From Mageeibacillus sp. UBA1257 (GTDB lineage Bacteria; Bacillota; Clostridia; UBA1212; UBA1257): DNA of 9,876 bases. The notes below the pieces were generated by a model. It made no database searches. It worked only from the letters and a program-made list of their open reading frames with translations, and was not told where the DNA came from. Location of the stretch: NCBI GenBank assembly GCA_002308775.1, contig DBVT01000018.1, forward strand, positions 6,272 through 16,147, read 5' to 3'. The position numbers and the translations under genes are program-made. Of the stretch, positions 1 to 5,438 are shown piece after piece; positions within the stretch are counted from its first letter, which is position 1; every line of letters begins with the position of its first letter.

Positions 1-764
1 TTGTATCCGACAGGGAACGTCAGCGAATCGGCCTTCCTTGTAGTGGGCAGTATTTCGAACTGGCATTCCATAGCTTTCTTAAGATCTCCCTTTTTCACGG
101 CATCATATATCGCGCATATCTTTTCAGGCATTATAGCAGCCAGAGCCGTCATGCTTCCGGCACATCCGCCGCACAAAGCAGGCAGAAGAATATCGTCCGT
201 TCCTGTGAGTATCGAAACCTTCGAATCCTTTGTAACTTCGACCATATGTTCGAGCCTCTTCATATTTGCGCTCGAATCTTTAATGCCGATTATATTTTTA
301 TGTTCGAAAAGTCTGTATATGACATCGAGTTCAAGCTCCTGAGTGAAAAACGGGATATTATACAATATCACGGGCAAAGGCGATATATCTGCGATCTTCG
401 TAAAATATTCTTCCCTTTCCTTAGCCGTATATTTGAAATAATACGGGGGACATATTAAAACAGCAAAAGCTCCTATATCTGCGGCGTTTTTACATAATTC
501 GTAAGTGTCAGATATATTTCCCGTGCAGGACGAAATAACTATCTTTTTATCGGAAGCGCTGTATTCAGCCGTCAGCTTGGCGATTTTTTTCTGTTCTTCC
601 AAAGAAAGCTGGACAAATTCGCTTGTACTGCCGTTTACGACATAGCCTGATATTTTACTGTCGTTGATGCGCTCGATCTGTTTTACAAAGGTCTTCTCAT
701 CGACTTTACTGCCGTTAAAAGGCGTCAGAAGAACGCCGAAAGGTCCCTCAATAAATTTTTTCAT
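1..764 (-). CDS. DapA/NanA-family class I aldolase-like protein, 3' end outside window
   Basis: The open frame starts at ATG 764 and runs off the left edge, showing 254 residues of a family usually about 290-300 long. It is a (beta/alpha)8 lyase of the dihydrodipicolinate synthase / N-acetylneuraminate lyase family, which forms a Schiff base between a lysine and a 2-oxo acid. Visible marks are NGSTSEF (residues 44-50, the family's phosphate/carboxylate-binding turn), YNIP (135-138, catalytic Tyr135) and GIKDSS (160-165, Schiff-base Lys162). The arginine that follows YNVP in true DapA is replaced by Phe140, and the turn reads STSE as in sialate lyases rather than TTGE. It is therefore unlikely to be the lysine-pathway enzyme. 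The start lies 17 bases inside the end of the DUF1537 kinase gene, so the two are probably translationally coupled. I infer retro-aldol cleavage or dehydration of a sugar acid; the substrate is unknown. Confidence 0.9.
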   Translation of the reverse strand, partial: MKKFIEGPFGVLLTPFNGSKVDEKTFVKQIERINDSKISGYVVNGSTSEFVQLSLEEQKKIAKLTAEYSASDKKIVISSCTGNISDTYELCKNAADIGAFAVLICPPYYFKYTAKEREEYFTKIADISPLPVILYNIPFFTQELELDVIYRLFEHKNIIGIKDSSANMKRLEHMVEVTKDSKVSILTGTDDILLPALCGGCAGSMTALAAIMPEKICAIYDAVKKGDLKKAMECQFEILPTTRKADSLTFPVGY

Positions 765-2169
765 GACTAATCTCCTTTAGGTTGAGTATTTTTCTCACCG
801 CCTGATACAGTGAGTCTTCTTCTCCTACATTTCCGGGAAAGATAACAAAAGGCATCTTCCCGAATCTTGTATTGTCTTCAGTGAGCCAGACGGGTATTCC
901 GGGCATCAGCTGTCCGATCGCTTCTGCTTTTTTTATTCCAAGAGCTTTTACTCCGATGTCTGAAGACGTTATTCCGCCCTTTGTAATTACGAACGACGGA
1001 TCGCATTTCAAATTAGCAACGATCGAAGTTAAAAAGTATGATACTTTAAGTGAAAACCTCAGACGTTCGTCTTTGTCCGGATTATCCGCTCCGACGACCT
1101 GTCTCGATGTGTAAACGCAGACTGTTTTTCTCTGTTTGATAAGATCTGTCGCTTTTGCCGATACTATCGCTGCTTCCGCAGACATATCGGCAAAATAATT
1201 CACGCTGAATCTGATATATTCGACAGGAAGTCTTGAACTCTTCATATATTCGAGCTGTTTTGTCGTTTTATCAACATGGGATCCCACTATAATGATACCG
1301 CCGTTATCGTTCGATTCGTATCTTTTCAGGTTGTCTATCAAAGATCTTCTCGAATTTTTGATGCAGATCTTTACCCATGATGCCGCTGTTCTGAATATAT
1401 ATTTTTTACCTGATCTGATCGCGTTTACATATGCACAGAAGAATATTTTGAGATCGTCATAGCTCACGGCGTTAACGATTATTTTTGTGCCGTTTTCAGC
1501 CTGCAGGAGGCTCTGTGTAATGCCGTCTACATCACACGAGTTTAATGTCTCGAGTGAGATGGATATGACTTCGGAGGCCTTTACGGCACCTTCCGTCTTT
1601 TCCTCTATATATTCTTTCAGATTTGAGGATTTGAATCCGAACGTGGGATCTTTCGCAAATTCTGTTTCAGCTACGGGAAAGATAAGCCTGCCTGTCCTGA
1701 CGTAGTGATTGTCACCGAAAGTGAACCTTCCGCCTTCTTTGAAAAACGGGATGAGTATTTCTCCGTCGATCTTTTCGCCGCAATTATCAGCAAGGACCTT
1801 TGTTTCGATAGGCCAATTTCCCCTCAACGTCGAATCTCCGCGGGAAATGATAATGAACTTCTTGCCCGTTTTACGAGCGGCGATCTTTATCCTTTCAGCT
1901 ATCTTTTTGTGCACTTCAGCAGTGTAATAAGCCGGAAAACTCCTGGAATTTGTCAAAATGAAGAACTGTTTGTCATTTTCTCTGAAAGCCCGTAAAATCG
2001 TCTCGCCTTCGAAATCCGTGTAAACATTAACATCGTGAACTGTCTGGGTCCCTGTAGGATCGTCATCGAGTATAACGACAACGGTACCGTCGTCTATCCT
2101 GGCATTTTCGTACAGGCGGTCAGCTTCTCCATTGTAATCAAATTCGGGGATGTCTTTTTGAAAAATCAC
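748..2169 (-). CDS. Four-carbon acid sugar kinase family protein (DUF1537, OtnK/DtnK-like)
   Basis: This is a 473-residue, full-length DUF1537 protein. The family includes ATP-dependent kinases of D-threonate, D-erythronate and related acid sugars. The N-terminal sugar-binding domain shows LDDDPTGTQTV (34-44) and SRGDSTLRG (109-117). The C-terminal nucleotide-binding domain shows VGSHVDKTTKQ (295-305), TKGGITSSD (396-404) and FPGNVG (444-449). No signal peptide or membrane segment is seen, so it is cytoplasmic. It starts at GTG 2169, which overlaps the TGA of the racemase-like gene in a GTGA overlap; AAGGAA lies about 11 bases upstream. Its end overlaps the aldolase-like gene by 17 bases. Characterised relatives work with a dehydrogenase (PdxA2 or LtnD type) and an aldolase or decarboxylase. 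No dehydrogenase is in view, though one could lie beyond the left edge. The family call is firm, the substrate open. Confidence 0.93.
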   Translation of the reverse strand: MIFQKDIPEFDYNGEADRLYENARIDDGTVVVILDDDPTGTQTVHDVNVYTDFEGETILRAFRENDKQFFILTNSRSFPAYYTAEVHKKIAERIKIAARKTGKKFIIISRGDSTLRGNWPIETKVLADNCGEKIDGEILIPFFKEGGRFTFGDNHYVRTGRLIFPVAETEFAKDPTFGFKSSNLKEYIEEKTEGAVKASEVISISLETLNSCDVDGITQSLLQAENGTKIIVNAVSYDDLKIFFCAYVNAIRSGKKYIFRTAASWVKICIKNSRRSLIDNLKRYESNDNGGIIIVGSHVDKTTKQLEYMKSSRLPVEYIRFSVNYFADMSAEAAIVSAKATDLIKQRKTVCVYTSRQVVGADNPDKDERLRFSLKVSYFLTSIVANLKCDPSFVITKGGITSSDIGVKALGIKKAEAIGQLMPGIPVWLTEDNTRFGKMPFVIFPGNVGEEDSLYQAVRKILNLKEISHEKIY

Positions 2170-2825
2170 AGTTTCAATACTTCCTTCATATATTCTATCG
2201 CAAGTCTGGGACTTGAAAGCACGGGCTTTTTTATATGTCCGAGAAGCGGCAGTAAAACAGTCATACTGCCCTGAGCCAGAACGACCACATCGTTTGTCTC
2301 CGCTGCCTTTTCGACATCATGCAAAACCATTTTATTGTGAAGCTCTTTGTCTCCTTTTTCTATGAGGACCATCATGGCGTCTCTTACAAGATGAAGATCT
2401 ATAGTGATCTCTTTTCCCGCTTCTTTTGCCATCGATTCAATGAGTCTGCAGCTCGGTCCTGTCGTTGTCTGAACAGTCGCCACGACGCCTATTTTACTTC
2501 CGAGAGAAACGGCTTTGCGCGCCATTGCCTCGTCTATCTTAACGATCGGGACGCTTATGAACGGTCTGATCTGATCTGCGACTTCTCCGACAGAAGAACA
2601 CTGATTAAGGATCGCGTCGACGCCGAGGGATTCAGCCTGTTTATAATACTGGAACATCCTGTTTCTTACGCCAACGGTAGGTCCGCCGTTTGCGTTCACT
2701 TCTTTGATCAAACTGTCGTCGATAATATTATATACTCTCACTTCCGGCATGATCTCCGCGCAAAGCGCATTGAGCTCGTTCATCGAAACAGCGCTTGTCT
2801 GTACTATTGCTATCGATTTCGACAT
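2166..2825 (-). CDS. Aspartate/glutamate/hydantoin racemase superfamily protein
   Basis: This 219-residue cytoplasmic protein belongs to the cofactor-independent racemase superfamily (Asp/Glu racemase, hydantoin racemase, maleate isomerase, arylmalonate decarboxylase). The first catalytic cysteine is visible as NQCSS (Cys76), followed by VPIVKIDEAMA (92-102) and KIGVVAT (111-117). Where two-cysteine racemases carry the second cysteine, this protein reads VLAQGSM (182-188) with Gln185, so a standard two-base racemisation is doubtful. ATG 2825 is one base after the stop of the upstream SGNH gene and is preceded by GGGGAAAG inside that gene's end. Its own stop overlaps the start of the DUF1537 kinase. 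This tight coupling suggests it acts on the kinase's substrate or product, perhaps as an epimerase or isomerase; that role is inferred. Confidence 0.85.
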   Translation of the reverse strand: MSKSIAIVQTSAVSMNELNALCAEIMPEVRVYNIIDDSLIKEVNANGGPTVGVRNRMFQYYKQAESLGVDAILNQCSSVGEVADQIRPFISVPIVKIDEAMARKAVSLGSKIGVVATVQTTTGPSCRLIESMAKEAGKEITIDLHLVRDAMMVLIEKGDKELHNKMVLHDVEKAAETNDVVVLAQGSMTVLLPLLGHIKKPVLSSPRLAIEYMKEVLKL

Positions 2826-2826
2826 A

Positions 2827-3585
2827 TCAATTCTTTCCCCTTTTTAAAAAATCAGAGACGAAACTCCTGATAAAAGCGCAGATCGAAGCGTCCGCTCCTT
2901 CCGGCACATATGTTACATCCTCGGGATCGACATCCGCCAGCATCTTTGCCCAGGTCAATCCGACAGCGTATCTGCCGTAAGGGATGTTCAGATGGAAACC
3001 GTCCCGCGTGATTTTGAGTCCGCCCTGTGTATAGTTAAAATATTCCGTTCCGCGAAGCGCCTGTATGACGTCTCCCGAAGGAATGTAAGGGATGCCGTAT
3101 TTAGAGCTGAATTTATCGAAACATTCTGTTATCTGTCTGTACATTTTAAGCTGGTCGCGGTCATACATTTTGAACCAGTCTAACTCTGCGTCGCTTTCGT
3201 AAGCCCATGTTTTTTGAAGAAATTTTCTCGAAGACGGAGACTTTGAGTCGATATATGAAAGGACCCTGCCGAGGTAAGGCTCGAAAGAACTTTCGACTCC
3301 CGAGAAGAGACTTGCCTGCTGATTCGTTATAACATCCCAGTCATAAAGGTCGAGAATTTCTTCGATGGAGACGTTCGACTTCGACTGTATCGAATCGATC
3401 TCCAGAATATAATTACGGGAATTGTTTTCGATGTTCCTGCTATGCGTTTCGAGAGTGCATCCGCCTATGATAAGATCGACGCACAAACTGTCAACACCGG
3501 CGCTTGAAAGGATCTGATGAAGATAACCGTGAGCATCCTGGGAAAAGCTGTTCCCGATTGATAATATTTTGATCAAGCTTGACAT
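2827..3585 (-). CDS. DUF4886 domain SGNH-fold hydrolase/esterase
   Basis: This 252-residue protein has SGNH (GDSL-like) hydrolase motifs. The nucleophile block is IGNSFS with Ser13, a block II-like GGC lies at 41-43, and the closing DGFH puts Asp195 and His198 in place for the triad. The opening (KILSIGNSFSQDAHGYLHQI, residues 6-25) is typical of DUF4886. No signal peptide precedes it, so it is probably cytoplasmic. I chose ATG 3585 because AGAGGAG sits six bases upstream; the frame stays open to 3648, but that start has no ribosome binding site and overlaps the promoter. It is first in a four-gene operon with the racemase-like, DUF1537 and aldolase-like genes. A plausible role is removing an acetyl or other ester group from an acid sugar before phosphorylation, which is inferred from context. 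Confidence 0.88.
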   Translation of the reverse strand: MSSLIKILSIGNSFSQDAHGYLHQILSSAGVDSLCVDLIIGGCTLETHSRNIENNSRNYILEIDSIQSKSNVSIEEILDLYDWDVITNQQASLFSGVESSFEPYLGRVLSYIDSKSPSSRKFLQKTWAYESDAELDWFKMYDRDQLKMYRQITECFDKFSSKYGIPYIPSGDVIQALRGTEYFNYTQGGLKITRDGFHLNIPYGRYAVGLTWAKMLADVDPEDVTYVPEGADASICAFIRSFVSDFLKRGKN

Positions 3586-3591
3586 TTTCTT

Positions 3592-3598
3592 CTCCTCT
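3592..3598 (-). promoter_or_regulatory. Ribosome binding site fixing the DUF4886 gene start
   Basis: On the minus strand this reads AGAGGAG, six bases before ATG 3585. It decides the start against the longer open frame that begins at 3648. Confidence 0.8.
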
Positions 3599-3619
3599 GA
3601 TTGAGTTATTTTCAGTTGA

Positions 3620-3648
3620 ATGATATCATCTATGAGGCAAAAAATCAA
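3620..3648 (-). promoter_or_regulatory. Promoter of the DUF4886-racemase-DUF1537-aldolase operon
   Basis: The minus strand reads TTGATT (3648-3643), a 17-base spacer, then TATCAT (3625-3620). This is a good SigA match placed between the upstream terminator and ATG 3585, giving a leader of about 28 bases. The -10 is part of a perfect 10-base palindrome, ATGATATCAT (3620-3629), which might be a regulator site, though such a short palindrome can arise by chance. Confidence 0.55.
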
Positions 3649-3651
3649 TAC

Positions 3652-3687
3652 AAAAAACCGGTTTGCTCTTTATTTCGAACAAACCGG
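3652..3687 (-). terminator. Intrinsic terminator after the 77-residue membrane protein gene
   Basis: On the minus strand CCGGTTTG (3687-3680) and CAAACCGG (3665-3658) form a perfect 8-pair stem with a 14-base loop, followed at once by six T residues (3657-3652). It lies 37 bases after the stop of the small gene and just upstream of the next operon's promoter, so it separates the two transcription units. Confidence 0.88.
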
Positions 3688-3723
3688 CTTCTCATATTGC
3701 AAACAATACGGCAAAGATCTCTG

Positions 3724-3957
3724 TCAGTTTTTCGGTTCGGGATTGATCAGTTTGAGCACGATAAAAGAAACGCCGATCATCGCCACTGTAATCGCCACGA
3801 GCATAATAACAAGTTCGACAGGATTAAGCTGTTCAGGAACAGGTGCATTCAAGTCATATTTCGTAACTATATGGATGATCGCGGGGATCACCATCGCCGC
3901 GCCGATCAGCACTAGAACGATTATTTTTAATACAAGAACTTTCTTACTGGTCTTCAT
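3724..3957 (-). CDS. Small two-helix membrane protein, unknown function
   Basis: I do not recognise this 77-residue protein. It has a short basic N-terminus (MKTSKK), a first hydrophobic helix at about residues 8-31, a polar turn containing Asp, Pro and Glu (about 34-45), a second helix at about 46-70 and a charged tail. The pattern suggests a helical hairpin with both ends in the cytoplasm. ATG 3957 follows GGGAGG at seven bases, a strong ribosome binding site, and a clear intrinsic terminator follows the stop, so it is very likely expressed. It lies 105 bases downstream of the FolT-like gene on the same strand with a possible promoter of its own. A partnership with the transporter is possible but unsupported. 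Confidence 0.75.
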   Translation of the reverse strand: MKTSKKVLVLKIIVLVLIGAAMVIPAIIHIVTKYDLNAPVPEQLNPVELVIMLVAITVAMIGVSFIVLKLINPEPKN

Positions 3958-4013
3958 CTGTATGCCTCCCGAATTTCTCCGTTTGCGCCTCGCGCATCTT
4001 TACATCGACACAT

Positions 4014-4042
4014 ATTTTAATACATCATCTCGTAAAATGCAA
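4014..4042 (-). promoter_or_regulatory. Possible promoter of the 77-residue membrane protein gene
   Basis: The minus strand reads TTGCAT (4042-4037), a 17-base spacer, then TAAAAT (4019-4014). The -10 matches consensus at five of six bases, the -35 at three. It would give a leader of about 50 bases containing a small GC-rich hairpin (arms TGCGC and GCGCA at 3984-3996). The gene could also be read through from the folate transporter gene, since no terminator is seen after 4063. Confidence 0.45.
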
Positions 4043-4062
4043 CAGCCGCAGGCCTATTATTA

Positions 4063-5142
4063 TCAATATTCTATTCGCTCTCTGAATGATTTGGGCAATT
4101 TCAGGTAAATTCCGTACAAAAGAGCGATCAGGTAACCCTGGATCACGCATACAAGAACGGATTCTGTTATCCTCGGGATCCAGTAAAGAATAAACGGCAG
4201 CGTGATACCGTAAAGCACTATTATCGCTTCTGTATTGATAGTAGTTTCAACAGCTTCTGCGGTGATTATCGAAACAAAGATATTGAGGAAATCATTCCGT
4301 CCTTTGAAAACGAATTTCGCGAGAACGAAGCTGAGCACCAGGAACAAAAGCCCGACTAAAGACGCGACGATCAGAACAATAGTTATCAGATTCGCATAGG
4401 TCGCAAGGTTCTTTTGGAACGATTTTACGCCTTTTGAAGAGCACATATCTCTGAGCAATTTACTTGAAAAAGACAGCTTCTTTCCATTGAATTCATCTTT
4501 GACTCCCGTTACTTTATACGTGACCGATCCGTCGTCCTTAATTATTTCGTCCATCTCGAAGAGGTCCTTCTTCTCCGGCATCTCTTCTGTCGATGCGGTC
4601 ATGCCTTTCATAAGCCCGTCATTATTTAAATTTATCACATTGACTGTCCCGAGAATTCCGATGCTGAGGATCAAAACAGCAGTAATGGTTGCAAGGACTT
4701 TTTTATTGGCTCTTTTTACGAAGATCCAGATGAAACCGCGGATCGCGCCTGCCATGAACGCAGTGAGCGTAAAAATAATATTATACGGACCTGTCGGATT
4801 GATGAAGTATCCGACTACATCCAGTATCGCCGATGCAAGTCCGCCGAATAACGGGCCGCATAATATCGCCGGAAACGCAGAAAAAACTCCCGTGAGTCCT
4901 ACTCTCATTCCGTTATCGGCACCGAAAAGAGGTATGGATACGGAAAACCTTTTCAGCACGATAGCTATGCCAACGAATATCGCGGAAAGTACAAGTTTGA
5001 ATGTGTAAGATGACAAGAACTTTTGCTTTACAGCTAAAGCCATTCTCTGCTTTCTCTCGTAGAGTATCGCAAGAATAATAAGGCCCGCATCCGCGATCGC
5101 GCAGATGATCGTCAAGATCAACATGATCTGGTCATTTGTCAT
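4063..5142 (-). CDS. folT: Folate-type ECF transporter S component with large hydrophilic insert
   Basis: This 359-residue membrane protein would be the substrate-binding subunit of an energy-coupling factor vitamin importer, working with EcfA, EcfA' and EcfT encoded elsewhere. The family core is visible: GMRVGLTGVFSAFPAILCG (78-96), a GPLFGGLASAILDVVGYF helix (96-113), NPTGPYNIIFTLTAF (115-129), and a C-terminal INTEAIIVLYG stretch (302-312) that recalls the NTyWL..lYG region of FolT. Two features are unusual: an extra N-terminal helix (about 6-28) and a hydrophilic insert at about 171-247 between two membrane helices. Typical S components have six helices and about 170-200 residues. A THF riboswitch in its leader independently supports folate as substrate. 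ATG 5142 follows AAGGGAG and seven T residues. Confidence 0.82.
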   Translation of the reverse strand: MTNDQIMLILTIICAIADAGLIILAILYERKQRMALAVKQKFLSSYTFKLVLSAIFVGIAIVLKRFSVSIPLFGADNGMRVGLTGVFSAFPAILCGPLFGGLASAILDVVGYFINPTGPYNIIFTLTAFMAGAIRGFIWIFVKRANKKVLATITAVLILSIGILGTVNVINLNNDGLMKGMTASTEEMPEKKDLFEMDEIIKDDGSVTYKVTGVKDEFNGKKLSFSSKLLRDMCSSKGVKSFQKNLATYANLITIVLIVASLVGLLFLVLSFVLAKFVFKGRNDFLNIFVSIITAEAVETTINTEAIIVLYGITLPFILYWIPRITESVLVCVIQGYLIALLYGIYLKLPKSFRERIEY

Positions 5143-5149
5143 AAAAAAA

Positions 5150-5175
5150 CTCCCTTACAATAAAATTTAAGAGAG
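5150..5175 (-). promoter_or_regulatory. Expression-platform hairpin sequestering the folT ribosome binding site
   Basis: In the mRNA, CUCUCUUA (5175-5168) pairs over eight positions (one G-U) with UAAGGGAG (5157-5150), which contains the ribosome binding site; the loop is ten bases. Seven U residues follow directly, then the AUG. The hairpin could therefore block ribosome binding, and its shape also resembles an intrinsic terminator. It lies about 30 bases downstream of the THF aptamer. Confidence 0.6.
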
Positions 5176-5203
5176 CAAACCGTTAAATCATATCAAAATG
5201 ATA

Positions 5204-5299
5204 CAGCGGATGAAAACAGCAAACCGCAGACTTTGAGGTCTTTCGCCCGGGGACAATTACTCCCATTCCCCGATACTTAACGCTTGCTGCTCTGCTCTG
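5204..5299 (-). ncRNA. THF (tetrahydrofolate) riboswitch aptamer
   Basis: On the minus strand the conserved blocks of the THF riboswitch appear in order: a GAGCAG opening near 5297, CGUUAAGU (5282-5275), GAAUGGGA (5268-5261), GCGGUU (5227-5222) and CAUCCGCU (5212-5205). Pairing supports the fold: CAGCAAGC (5289-5282) with GUUUGCUG (5224-5217), GGGG (5271-5268) with CCCC (5252-5249), and AGAC (5241-5238) with GUCU (5231-5228). THF riboswitches commonly control folT in Bacillota, and a FolT-like gene follows here. I recognised it from memory of the consensus; no covariance model was run. Confidence 0.87.
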
Positions 5300-5303
5300 A
5301 TTA

Positions 5304-5360
5304 GTTCCCGTTTTCGCACGGACCGCCTGAACGGTTCAAACGATCCGTACGACGAGGAAC
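5304..5360 (-). repeat. Long hairpin at the 5' end of the folT leader
   Basis: At the predicted start of the transcript, CGUACGGAUCGUUUGAA (5351-5335) pairs with UUCAGGCGGUCCGUGCG (5331-5315) over 17 continuous positions with a three-base loop. Outside it, GUUCC (5360-5356) can pair with GGAAC (5308-5304). Four of the 17 pairs are G-U on the minus-strand RNA and would be A-C mismatches on the plus strand, so the structure belongs to the folT transcript. It is not part of the known THF aptamer; it may stabilise the mRNA or be a further regulatory element. Confidence 0.7.
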
Positions 5361-5366
5361 GTTTTT

Positions 5367-5395
5367 ATTATAGTCTTCCGAAAAAACTAAAGCAA
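5367..5395 (-). promoter_or_regulatory. Promoter of the riboswitch-folT unit
   Basis: The minus strand reads TTGCTT (5395-5390), a 17-base spacer, then a perfect TATAAT (5372-5367). Transcription would start near 5360, directly at the leader hairpin, giving a leader of about 218 bases. The 296 bases between the glycosidase stop (5439) and folT start (5142) are thus accounted for by promoter, hairpin, aptamer and expression platform. Confidence 0.75.
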
Positions 5396-5438
5396 GATTT
5401 TTGTCTGTAACACGTGCGATTTTTGCGCAAATTATTAA

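Noticed and set aside
1..764. Calling the aldolase-like gene dapA or nanA
   Set aside because: It lacks the DapA arginine, sits in an acid-sugar operon and is incomplete here, so a gene symbol would overstate the evidence.
2319..2870. A 183-codon open frame on the plus strand
   Set aside because: It lies antisense to the racemase-like gene, has no ribosome binding site, and its translation (rich in Phe, Arg, His and Cys) resembles no family; it is a shadow of the real gene.
3586..3648. An upstream start for the DUF4886 protein at 3648, adding 21 residues
   Set aside because: There is no ribosome binding site, it overlaps the likely promoter, and the shorter start has a strong site and begins just before the conserved GNSFS block.
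4487..5008. A 173-codon open frame on the plus strand
   Set aside because: It is antisense to the FolT-like gene; the hydrophobic look comes from complementing membrane-helix codons.
5422..5431. The perfect palindrome TTTGCGCAAA between the glycosidase stop and the folT promoter
   Set aside because: Ten bases with no T tract make neither a terminator nor a convincing operator; it could easily be chance.
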